64,000 bases of DNA, taken from contig NZ_SNWX01000001.1 of the NCBI RefSeq assembly GCF_004362045.1, positions 124,001-188,000 of the forward strand, given 5' to 3'. The DNA is from Halanaerobium saccharolyticum. GTDB taxonomy: Bacteria > Bacillota > Halanaerobiia > Halanaerobiales > Halanaerobiaceae. The notes below the pieces were generated by a model. The model searched no databases and had not been told where the DNA came from. It was given only the letters and a program-made list of their open reading frames with translations. A program made the position numbers and the translations under genes. Positions 55,001 to 62,405 of this stretch are shown here, piece by piece; position 1 is the stretch's first letter; each line of letters starts with the position of its first letter.

Positions 55001-55508
55001 AAAAGAGAAAAGTTCAGAAACTGAAGAACATGTGCAGCGGATGAGTAAAATGGCAAAAAGATTTGGCCAAAAAGTTGGACTATCGAATTCAGAACAGGAT
55101 AGGCTCTATCTTCTGACCCAGATGCATGATATCGGTAAAATTGCAGTTTCTGAAGAAATTTTAAATAAACCTGGTAAATTAAATGAAGAAGAATGGGAAA
55201 TAATTAAAAAACATACCGAAACTGGTTTTAGAATTACTTCTAATCTCGAAGATTTTGCTCATATCTCACATGAAATTTTGCATCACCATGAGCGCTGGGA
55301 TGGTACTGGTTATCCAGAAAGTCTGGCTGGAGAGGAGATACCACTTCTCTCCCGGATGTTGACCATTATCGATTCCTATGATGTAATGATCAGCGGCCGC
55401 CCCTATAAAGAGGCAATGACTGAAAAGGAAGCGGAAGCAGAACTTAAAGTCTGTGCAGATAGTCAGTTTGATCCGGAGTTGGTGGATAAATTTATTGATA
55501 GTTTGTAA
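52098..55508 (+). CDS. PAS/GAF sensor with GGDEF and HD-GYP domains (c-di-GMP turnover)
   Basis: About 1136 residues. GGAGGTG (52085-52091) fits TTG 52098. N-terminal membrane segments (about 15-95), a coiled region, PAS domains (about 245-370 and 380-500), a GAF-like region (505-665), a third PAS (680-810), GGDEF (810-965) and HD-GYP (975-1130). RWGGDEF is intact, and RDED five residues upstream is an RxxD inhibitory site. MHDIGKI and HHHERWDGTGYP keep the HD-GYP residues. Both synthesis and breakdown of cyclic di-GMP appear possible. A REP-like copy ends just before its ribosome site. Confidence 0.9.
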   Translation: MEKSDRLKEIFQSKAAAFILAAAIILIALLARLEVIEPLIILFVIYCSLSFAKKGAVYSTIFAISVLALQDLYNLHIDLSQYLIEVSVIIIAALYIYKSTSSVKTLNFELRERVKELTGLYRISEAAENLNTDLDQLLNEVVQGIPPSYQFPGDCEARIIYQGNEYQTPNFRQTEWYQQKPLEINNKEVGRVEVVYLNQHPIQHQGTVFLEEEFDLLNSITAKITNILKNLEQEKEINEQRRFLSITLNSIGDGLIVTDKEGRVKRLNSIAEDLTGWTIAEAKNRDIREIFNIVNSKTGIEVKNPVDKVLKHGKIVGLANHTKLIARDGSEYHIADSAAPIKTDEGNIYGTVMVFRDVSKNYKMREEIKQREKMFSTAISESPFPIMVHAEDGEVITVNSTWENISGYTEEEIPDIKSWINKAYQGENAEAEKNIKESFTRQKGKAGEFEITTKSGEKRIWEFSTAPLGIGEDGRKLVISTAVDITRRKKAEAELRKLNKIYRTLSMVNQLIVRENSISKLIEEAAKITSEYGKYQNIWIGKINSSNEKIKILTTIENNCSYIKSGESHDLKLENQFLNFKEELIEQEKDSLVINSCKNSNKLDTLPENHCGSRAFFLLRALGKPWGIFSFCTAEENHFDQMEIELLKELTGDISLGIEKIISEQRRQESERKLKISEKRYRQLFENSPVGIFKTTSDGRVQMINPHLAKILGFDSVEETIMHFNHLGQELYVNPERRQQFISQIKETGMVNNFVYQAYDKNNNILWLEMNARVSKEKKDGSFVIEGFCWDITKRRESEEKIKYLGFHDKLTGLYNRAFLEEEIKRVDTPRQQPISIIMGDLNNLKLINDTYGHQTGDQLIKSAAEMIDNSCRDEDIIARWGGDEFVVLLPQTNVKESEVIIKRINQQIEQEEGELAVSISLGTASKTDAEQDLMAVLSKAEDRMYKNKIASRKSARSSVLSAFLTSLKEKSSETEEHVQRMSKMAKRFGQKVGLSNSEQDRLYLLTQMHDIGKIAVSEEILNKPGKLNEEEWEIIKKHTETGFRITSNLEDFAHISHEILHHHERWDGTGYPESLAGEEIPLLSRMLTIIDSYDVMISGRPYKEAMTEKEAEAELKVCADSQFDPELVDKFIDSL

Positions 55509-55571
55509 AATCTCTACGGCCTGGATTGAAATTAATTTAAAGCAATCATAATTAAAATGTGAGGAGGGCAG

Positions 55572-56779
55572 CTGGATGACAAAAAAATAATTGAGGAAGA
55601 TGCTGAAGTGCTTCTTCTACCTAGACCCAGGCGTTTTGGGAAGAGTTTAAACCTTTCAATGCTGCGCTATTTCTTTGAAAAAAATGAAGATGATAACTCG
55701 AATTTATTTAGTGATTTGAAAATAGCGAATACTGGATCCAGATATCTAGAGAAAATGGGACAGTTTCCAGTGATCAATTTAGATTTCAAAGGTTCTAGAG
55801 CTAATAACTGGGAGCTTGCCCTGCAGAGGCTAAAACGAACAATTTCTGTAGAATTTCAGCGACATAGTTATCTTCTGGAAAGTGATAATCTTTTAGATTA
55901 TGAAAAGGAAGAGTACAAAAATATAATGGCTTTAAAAGCTGAGCAGACTGCTTATGAGTTTGCTTTAGAAAATCTTTCGCGTTATTTAAAAGAATATTAT
56001 CAGCAAAATGTTATTATTTTAATAGATGAATATGATGAAGCGGTTCAAGCTGCTTATTTGAATAATTACTATGATCAGATGCTGATGTGAAGGGTCAATT
56101 TGAAGATTTACTAAAGAATAAATCTTTTAAAACCAGAATAGATGAAAATATTGTCTTTACAGATATTAGAACTAAAAGCAGTTCTCTCTGGAGTTTTCTC
56201 TTATACAGTGGTTATTTAAAAGCAAGAAGTAAACAGCGTAGACAGGGCAGACTTTATTGTGAACTTGAGCTTCCAAACCAGGAAATTAAATATATTTATG
56301 AGGAAATAATTATTGACTGGCTGGAAGAAAGTATAAGTAGCAATAAATTGATTCAAATGCTGACAGCCCTGACTACTGGTAATATAGATGAATTTAACCT
56401 GATTTTTAAAGATTTTGTTTTAAACAGTATGAGTACTTTTGATTCAGTGGGAAACGAAGCAGAAAAAGTTTATCATGCATTCGTTCTAGGATTATTATTA
56501 AATTTAAACGATAATTATGAGATCACTTCAAATCGTGAAAGTGGATATGGCCGCTATGATATTATGATTATTCCTGATAAAAATGATAAGTTGGGGATAA
56601 TAATTGAATTTAAAAAAGCTGGTAATGATGAAAATCTGGATGCAGCAGTTAAAGCTGCTCTGGAACAAATAAAGCAGAGAAAATATCAGCAGGAATTAGA
56701 AAAAAGAGGTATAACTAAGGTGCTGCAGTTAGGAATTGCTTTTTCAGGCAAAAAAGTTAAAATTAAAGCTGCTGAATAA
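55572..56779 (+). pseudogene. Decayed AAA-ATPase-like / PD-(D/E)XK nuclease gene
   Basis: Two frames together resemble the AAA-ATPase-like (PF09820-type) proteins with a C-terminal PDDEXK_9 domain. The first (to 56090) lacks the usual start and first 30 or so residues and begins directly at RPRRFGKSLNLSM (Walker A), ending after the Walker B VIILIDEYDEAVQAAYLNNYYDQM in pieces. The second (56087-56779) jumps to FEDLLKNKSFKTRIDENIVF and ends with the nuclease core YDIMIIPD...IIEFKKAG. About 150 residues are missing between them and the frame changes. Such genes are multicopy and often degraded. Confidence 0.8.
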
Positions 56780-56844
56780 TTAGACACCAATAATTTTGGA
56801 CCTGGTACAAAAGAAATAAATCACAAAATAAAAGGTGATAGAAA

Positions 56845-58695
56845 ATGACTGAAAATGAAAATAGAAAAGAACACATCGAAGCTCAGCTGAAGGAGTTACC
56901 CCGTCAGCCCGGAGTTTATCTGATGAAAGATGAAACTGGAATGATTATTTATGTTGGTAAGGCAAAATCTCTCCGCAGTCGGGTAAGATCATATTTTCGT
57001 AAAAATGATCAGACATATAAAACCAGAATGCTGGTCCAGTATATTGATGATTTTGATTATATAATGACTGATACAGAGGTAGAAGCCTATATTTTAGAGG
57101 CTAATTTGATAAAAAAACATCAGCCAAAATTTAATATTCGGCTGAAGGATGATAAATCTTATCCTTATATTAAAGTTACAAAAAATGTTGATTTTCCCAG
57201 AGTTTTTAAAACCAGGATTGCAAAAAATGATGGAGCAAAATATTTTGGCCCTTTTGCTGATGTTGATGCGATTTATAAAACACTTGATGTAATTAAGGAT
57301 ATTTTTAAATTAAGAAGCTGTAAAAAAGAAATAAAGGCAGGCGAGCCTGCGGACCGCCCCTGTCTAAATTACTATATTGATAAATGTCTGGGACCATGTA
57401 TTGGAGCAGTCAGCAAAGAGGATTATCACGAATTAATTGATCAGGTTTGTTTATTCCTTTCTGGACGTCAGGTAGAATTAAAAAAACAGGTAGAAGAGAG
57501 AATGAAAGAAGCTGCAGCAGAAAGAAATTTTGAAAAAGCTGCCCGTTTTCGTGATGCGCTGGAAGCTTTTGAAAAGCTTAGTGAGAGCCAGAAAGTAATG
57601 ACCGATAAAAATATTGATCAGGATGTTGTTGCTTTAGTTCAGGGGGAGGAAGATACAGCCTGTGCTCAGCTGCTGCTGGTTCGTAATGGCCGCCTGATTG
57701 GACAGGAATATTTTATTCTGCAGGGAACAGAAGAAGAGAGTGCAGCAAAAACAATGGCCTCGTTCTTACAGCAGTATTATGAGCAGGCAGCTGGCATCCC
57801 GGATGAACTGCTTTTAAATACAAAAATTAATTATCAGCAGCTGCTTTCCGAAAGACTGGCTGACATGAAAGGTAAAAAAGTAAGTATCCAGTATCCCAAA
57901 AAGGGAGATAAAAAGAAGATGCTGGAGATGGCTGAGCGGAATGCAGAGCAGAATCTCAAAAAAGAAAATATCCGCAGCAAATATGAAGAACAGCGGACTT
58001 CGGGAGCAGTGGAAAAACTGGGAGAAATTCTGGAGATGGAAAATGATCCCTATCATATTGAAGGATTTGATATTTCCAATATTCAGGGTACGGATACTGT
58101 TGCTTCAATGGTGGTTTTCAAAAATGGACGTCCTTCCAAACAGGATTACCGCCGTTTTAAGATTAAAACTGTAGAGGGACCTGATGATTTTTCCAGTATG
58201 AAGGAAGTTGTTGAGCGCCGCTATGCCCGTCTGCTGCGTGAAGATAGAAAACTGCCGGATTTAATTTTGATTGATGGTGGTAAAGGACAGCTTAGCGCTG
58301 CTTATGAAATTTTAGAGCTGTTAGGAATAGAAGATCTGCCGATTATCGGTCTCGCCAAAAAAGAAGAAGAAATTTTTCGCCCGGGAGAAAGCGAGCCAAT
58401 TAAACTTCCTCACCACACTCCAACTCTGCAGCTGCTGCAGCGGGTTAGAGATGAGGCTCACCGTTTTGCAGTTAGTTATCACCGTAAGCTGAGATCTCGC
58501 AGATTAACTCATTCAATGCTGGATGAGATTCCTGGAGTGGGAGAAACCCGCAGAAACGCACTGCTGCAGCACTTTGGTTCTCTGGCCAGGATTAGAGAAG
58601 CTAAAATCTGGCAGCTAAAAGAAGTTGATGGAGTCAGCGGTAAAACAGCCCGCAAGATTTATGATTATTTAAGAGAAAATATGAGGGCCTATTAA
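56845..58695 (+). CDS. uvrC: Excinuclease ABC subunit C
   Basis: 616 residues, full length. GIY-YIG domain at 15-95 (PGVYLMKDETGMIIYVGKAKSLRSR in pieces). A cysteine group (LRSCKKE...CLNYYIDKCLGPC) follows, then a UVR domain (about 205-240), an RNase H-like endonuclease domain (HIEGFDISNIQGTDTVASMVVF in pieces, LILIDGGKGQL) and two HhH motifs (IPGVGETRRNALLQHFG). It makes both incisions around the lesion. AAGGTGATAG precedes the ATG. Separated from uvrA by 5.4 kb of apparently inserted genes. Confidence 0.96.
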   Translation: MTENENRKEHIEAQLKELPRQPGVYLMKDETGMIIYVGKAKSLRSRVRSYFRKNDQTYKTRMLVQYIDDFDYIMTDTEVEAYILEANLIKKHQPKFNIRLKDDKSYPYIKVTKNVDFPRVFKTRIAKNDGAKYFGPFADVDAIYKTLDVIKDIFKLRSCKKEIKAGEPADRPCLNYYIDKCLGPCIGAVSKEDYHELIDQVCLFLSGRQVELKKQVEERMKEAAAERNFEKAARFRDALEAFEKLSESQKVMTDKNIDQDVVALVQGEEDTACAQLLLVRNGRLIGQEYFILQGTEEESAAKTMASFLQQYYEQAAGIPDELLLNTKINYQQLLSERLADMKGKKVSIQYPKKGDKKKMLEMAERNAEQNLKKENIRSKYEEQRTSGAVEKLGEILEMENDPYHIEGFDISNIQGTDTVASMVVFKNGRPSKQDYRRFKIKTVEGPDDFSSMKEVVERRYARLLREDRKLPDLILIDGGKGQLSAAYEILELLGIEDLPIIGLAKKEEEIFRPGESEPIKLPHHTPTLQLLQRVRDEAHRFAVSYHRKLRSRRLTHSMLDEIPGVGETRRNALLQHFGSLARIREAKIWQLKEVDGVSGKTARKIYDYLRENMRAY

Positions 58696-58721
58696 CTTGT
58701 AACTGAATTGAGGTGAAGATA

Positions 58722-59180
58722 ATGGTTTTGAATGGAAACAAAAAAACTGAGAGTGAAAAAAATAAGCTGATTAAAAAAATTAAAGCAGAAATTAAACAAT
58801 TAAATTTCTTTGAAGAGCTTCAACTTGTTATTTTATTTGGTTCCCGGGCCAGAGAAGAAGAAAAAGCCGATAGTGATTTAGATTTAGCCTTTTTATTAAA
58901 TTCAGGATTTTTCAAACAAATAAATGTTATTGATTTTAGAATTAATTTAATTAATTATTTTTCTGAATTAACTGGAATCGAAAGTGATATAATATTTCTG
59001 AATTCTGCTAAACCATTATTGAAATTCCAGGTTTTAAAATACGGAGAATTAATATATGTAAATGATGATTTTGATTATGCAGGCTATTTTTCTAAGAGTC
59101 TAAGGGAGTATTTTGATTTTAAATACTTTAAAGAATACCATTATCAAAAAATGAGAGAGAGATTATCAAAATCAACTTAA
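58722..59180 (+). CDS. mntA: MNT-type nucleotidyltransferase (antitoxin of MNT/HEPN pair)
   Basis: 152 residues. The minimal nucleotidyltransferase motif GSRAREEEKADSDLDLAF (GSX9-10DxD) is intact. GAGGTG sets ATG 58722, not the in-frame GTG 58713. In characterised MntA/HepT pairs the MNT protein adds AMP to a tyrosine of the HEPN toxin and silences it. The HEPN gene follows 38 bases later. Confidence 0.85.
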   Translation: MVLNGNKKTESEKNKLIKKIKAEIKQLNFFEELQLVILFGSRAREEEKADSDLDLAFLLNSGFFKQINVIDFRINLINYFSELTGIESDIIFLNSAKPLLKFQVLKYGELIYVNDDFDYAGYFSKSLREYFDFKYFKEYHYQKMRERLSKST

Positions 59181-59218
59181 TAACCCCTGTCTTTAACAAG
59201 TAAAGGATGGTGAAATTA

Positions 59219-59632
59219 ATGGTAGATAGAGATGTGGTTTTAAATAGGATTAAACATCTAGAAGATAACATTAATTATCTAAAAAAAATTGAAAATTTTG
59301 ATCAGAAAACTTTTAGCAGTGATCAGGATGTCTATTACCGATTTGAAAGAGCCCTTCATCTTGCAGTTGAAGCTGTTTTAGATCTGGGAAATCGCTTAAT
59401 TGCTGATCAAAATCTTGGCACACCTGATTCTAATCGAGATATTTTTAGGGTTTTATTTAAAAATAAGGTTATAAATGAGGATTTAAAGGAAAGTTTAGTT
59501 AAGATGGCTGGTTTTAGAAATATACTTGTTCATGACTATTTAGAATTAGATCGGGAGCTCGAATATGAAATAATAAAAAACAATATAGATGATATTAAAG
59601 AATTTATGCAGGTTATTTTAAAATATTTGTAA
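59219..59632 (+). CDS. hepT: HEPN-domain RNase toxin (HepT/DUF86 family)
   Basis: 137 residues. The C-terminal RX4HXY motif RNILVHDY is the active site of HepT RNases, and the tyrosine is the known AMPylation target. ALHLAVEAVLDLGNRLI is typical of DUF86. AAAGGATGG suits ATG 59219; the in-frame ATG 59207 overlaps that site. Pair with the nucleotidyltransferase upstream. Confidence 0.87.
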   Translation: MVDRDVVLNRIKHLEDNINYLKKIENFDQKTFSSDQDVYYRFERALHLAVEAVLDLGNRLIADQNLGTPDSNRDIFRVLFKNKVINEDLKESLVKMAGFRNILVHDYLELDRELEYEIIKNNIDDIKEFMQVILKYL

Positions 59633-59682
59633 TTTTTTGCAGGAGATTTGCTCTTAGTCTTTAAATTATAATATAGAGCATC

Positions 59683-59692
59683 TGATATATCA
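59683..59692. promoter_or_regulatory. Operator-like palindrome before the first GntR gene
   Basis: TGATATATCA, a perfect 10-bp palindrome 20 bases before the start codon. It shares TGATATAT and ATATCA with the sites at 60432 and 61128. Confidence 0.4.
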
Positions 59693-59711
59693 CAGAAAAT
59701 TAGGAAGTGTT

Positions 59712-60344
59712 ATGATGGTTATCAATAAAAAAAGCTTGACAGATCAGGTATATACAATGTTAAAAGAAAAAATATTAAATAGAGATGTTGAGCTTGGGGA
59801 ACAGTTAAACACCCGGGAAATTGCAGAAGAACAGGGGATTAGTCTGATGCCGGTTCGGGATGCTCTTCGCCAGCTGGCGAATGAGGATTTAGTAGAAAAT
59901 AAACCTAGAGTTGGTTTTTTTGTTAAGAATTTCTCTGAATCAGAAATAAATGATATTTTAGAAGTTCGTAAAATGCACGAGCTTTATTGTCTAGATAATT
60001 ATTTTGCTGAAATAGATAAAGAAGTAATTTCTGATTTAAAAGATAAATTTGAAAATGAATATCAGGAATATTTTAGTAACTATGATACCAAATTACATAA
60101 AGAAATTGTATTTGCTTCTCATAATAATTATTTAATTGACAAGTATCTTAAATTAATTAATCATTATATTATGTTATTTAGCTATTTAAATTATAAACGT
60201 TCTGAAACTTCTCGCCAGGAACATATGGAATTGATTGATTGCATTTTGAAAAATAATAAGAAAAAAGCGAAAAATATTTTATATAAACATCTGGATAGAG
60301 TTGAAATTTCAAAGGATGTAGATATAGAAGAGGCGAGAATATAA
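59712..60344 (+). CDS. GntR family regulator, FadR/FCD subfamily (copy 1)
   Basis: 210 residues. Winged helix at residues 5-72 (LTDQVYTMLKEKILNRDVELGEQLNTREIAEEQGISLMPVRDALRQLANEDLVENKPRVGFFV in pieces). A helical effector domain of FCD type follows (EVRKMHELYCLD, KLHKEIVFASHNNYLI, EHMELIDCIL). It is about 52-55% identical by eye in the DNA-binding part to the next gene, so the two arose by duplication. Probable local regulator of the dehydratase operon. Confidence 0.88.
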   Translation: MMVINKKSLTDQVYTMLKEKILNRDVELGEQLNTREIAEEQGISLMPVRDALRQLANEDLVENKPRVGFFVKNFSESEINDILEVRKMHELYCLDNYFAEIDKEVISDLKDKFENEYQEYFSNYDTKLHKEIVFASHNNYLIDKYLKLINHYIMLFSYLNYKRSETSRQEHMELIDCILKNNKKKAKNILYKHLDRVEISKDVDIEEARI

Positions 60345-60431
60345 GTTTTTTTAAAAATCTGAAAATTACCCTTGAAATCTAAAACAATATATCATATACT
60401 AAAATCAATCAGAAATTTTGTTTAAGAAATC

Positions 60432-60449
60432 TAATATATTACATATCAG
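60432..60449. promoter_or_regulatory. Operator-like site before the second GntR gene
   Basis: TAATATATTACATATCAG; it agrees with the site at 61128 at 15 of 18 aligned bases. Lies about 57 bases before the start codon. Confidence 0.4.
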
Positions 60450-60506
60450 AAAGATTAAATTTTGGAGTTGGAAAATACAAAAATATTTATAGTAGGAAGG
60501 GTTACT

Positions 60507-61109
60507 ATGAAAAAAAATAACAAAAAAACTATAAATAAAAAGAGCCTTACAGAGCAAATATATTCAATTTTAAAGGAACAGATTTTAAATAAAGAAATTG
60601 AGTTTGGAGAAAAAATAAACACTAGAAAAATAGCTGATAAATATGAAGTAAGCCTGATGCCTGTAAGAGATGCGTTGAGAAGGTTAGCAAATGAAGGTAT
60701 TGTTGAGAAACGCCCCCGAGTTGGTTTTTTTGCCAAAGATTTTAGTAAAAAAGAAATTAAGGAAATTAAAGAATTAAGAAGAATGTATGAATTATATTGT
60801 CTTGGTAATTATTTTCAGAATATAGACAAAGAAAAGGTAGCAAAATTAAGAGAAGAATTTGTGAAAAGTGATCAAAAGTATTTTGATAAAATTGATATAA
60901 AACTACATAAAGCTATTGTAAATGCATCAGAAAACAATTATCTAATTAAACGGTACAACCATCTTGTAAAAAACTTCATTTCACTTTTTAGTTTTACTAC
61001 TTATAAACGATTTGAAGATTCAAAAAAAGAACACATTCAGTTAATAGACGCTATTTTAGATGACAACTTAAAAAAAGCAAAAGAGATTATCTTAAAACAT
61101 TTAGGTTAA
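60507..61109 (+). CDS. GntR family regulator, FadR/FCD subfamily (copy 2)
   Basis: 200 residues, starting at ATG 60507 behind GTAGGAAGGG; an upstream in-frame ATG (60462) lacks a site. The winged helix (LTEQIYSILKEQILNKEIEFGEKINTRKIADKYEVSLMPVRDALRRLANEG in pieces) is very like that of the gene upstream, and the recognition segment SLMPVRDALR is identical, so both may bind the same sites. More AT-rich and lysine-rich than copy 1. The dehydratase gene follows 111 bases later. Confidence 0.88.
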   Translation: MKKNNKKTINKKSLTEQIYSILKEQILNKEIEFGEKINTRKIADKYEVSLMPVRDALRRLANEGIVEKRPRVGFFAKDFSKKEIKEIKELRRMYELYCLGNYFQNIDKEKVAKLREEFVKSDQKYFDKIDIKLHKAIVNASENNYLIKRYNHLVKNFISLFSFTTYKRFEDSKKEHIQLIDAILDDNLKKAKEIILKHLG

Positions 61110-61127
61110 TATTTTATTATTTTGTGA

Positions 61128-61146
61128 TTGATATATTAGATATCAA
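61128..61146. promoter_or_regulatory. Operator-like site before the galactonate dehydratase gene
   Basis: TTGATATATTAGATATCAA, 7-bp arms around ATTAG, 75 bases before the start codon; the best palindrome of the three related sites. Confidence 0.5.
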
Positions 61147-61220
61147 GACCAAACATCGCATAGTAAAATTATTAGATGAATGTTTTTTTATAATTCAAAA
61201 TATTCAGAAGGGTGAAATAA

Positions 61221-62366
61221 ATGAAAATTACAAAACTGGAATTATTTAAAGTTCCACCTCGCTGGTTATTTCTTAAAATCTCTACAGATGAAGGGATTAG
61301 TGGCTGGGGTGAACCTGTAGTAGAAGGAAAAGCAGCTACTGTTGAGGCAGCAGTTAAAGAAATGGAAAGTTATTTAATTAATAAAAACCCTATGCAGATT
61401 GAGGATATCTGGCAGACACTCTATCGAGGAGCTTTTTACCGGGGAGGACCGGTTTTAATGAGTGCCATTGCTGGAATAGATCAGGCACTCTGGGATATCA
61501 AAGGTAAATATTTAAAACAGCCGGTTTATGAACTCTTAGGTGGTAAAGTCCGGAATAAAGTAAGAGTTTATTCCTGGATTGGCGGTGATCGACCAGCTAA
61601 TGTTGCTGAAGAAGCAAAAAAAAGAAAAGAGGCTGGTTTTACTGCAGTTAAAATGAATGGAACATCAGAACTGCATTATATAGATAGTTATAAGAAGGTT
61701 GATCAAGCTGTAGCAAGGGTTGCAGCCATTAGAGAAAAGGTCGGAGATGATTTTGGGATAGCTGTTGATTTTCATGGTAGAGTTCATAAAGGTATGGCTA
61801 GAATCTTGTTTAAAGAGTTGTCTCCTTATCGGTTGATGTTCGTTGAAGAACCGGTGCTTTCAGAAAATTTAGAAGCTTTAGAAACATTGGATACATTTGG
61901 AATTCCAGTTGCTCTGGGGGAGAGATTATTTAGTCGCTGGGATTATAAAAAAGTTTTTGAACTTAATAAAGTAGATATTATACAGCCAGATTTATCACAT
62001 GCAGGTGGAATATCTGAAGCACGAAAAATCGCTGCAATGGCTGAAGCTTATGATACTGCTGTAGCTCCACATTCACCTCTGGGGCCAATCAATTTAGCTG
62101 CCAGTATTCAGCTGGATGCGGCAACTCCCAACGTATTTATTCAGGAACAGAGTTTAGGAATACATTATAATAAAGATAATGATATTCTTGATTATTTAAA
62201 GGATAAAGATGTTTTTAAATACAAAGATGGTTATGCAGAAATTCCAACTGCTCCTGGTTTAGGAATAGAAATAGATGAAGATTTGGTTAGAGAAAAAGCT
62301 CAAGAAACTCATAATTGGAAAAATCCAGTTTGGAGGAATGAAGATGGGACCATAGCTGAGTGGTAA
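61221..62366 (+). CDS. dgoD: D-galactonate dehydratase (enolase superfamily)
   Basis: 381 residues. Very close to Escherichia coli DgoD over its whole length: PPRWLFLKISTDEG, GEPVVEGKAATVEAAV, GAFYRGGPVLMSAIAGIDQALWDIKGK in pieces, SWIGGDRP. Metal ligands lie in AVDFHGRV (Asp), FVEEPV (Glu) and LGERLF (Glu), the catalytic His in PHSPLGPI, and the C-terminus ends NPVWRNEDGTIAEW. It dehydrates D-galactonate to 2-keto-3-deoxy-galactonate; related acid sugars are possible. GAAGGGTG precedes the ATG. It starts a probable operon with the LarA-like gene. Confidence 0.9.
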   Translation: MKITKLELFKVPPRWLFLKISTDEGISGWGEPVVEGKAATVEAAVKEMESYLINKNPMQIEDIWQTLYRGAFYRGGPVLMSAIAGIDQALWDIKGKYLKQPVYELLGGKVRNKVRVYSWIGGDRPANVAEEAKKRKEAGFTAVKMNGTSELHYIDSYKKVDQAVARVAAIREKVGDDFGIAVDFHGRVHKGMARILFKELSPYRLMFVEEPVLSENLEALETLDTFGIPVALGERLFSRWDYKKVFELNKVDIIQPDLSHAGGISEARKIAAMAEAYDTAVAPHSPLGPINLAASIQLDAATPNVFIQEQSLGIHYNKDNDILDYLKDKDVFKYKDGYAEIPTAPGLGIEIDEDLVREKAQETHNWKNPVWRNEDGTIAEW

Positions 62367-62405
62367 AGAAATATTTCTAATATTATTTAATGGGAGGAGA
62401 TCAAC

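Noticed and set aside
55608-56779. Two separate functional genes in place of a pseudogene
   Set aside because: Each lacks half of the conserved family architecture, the first has no start for its N-terminus, and together they match one family with an internal gap of about 150 residues.
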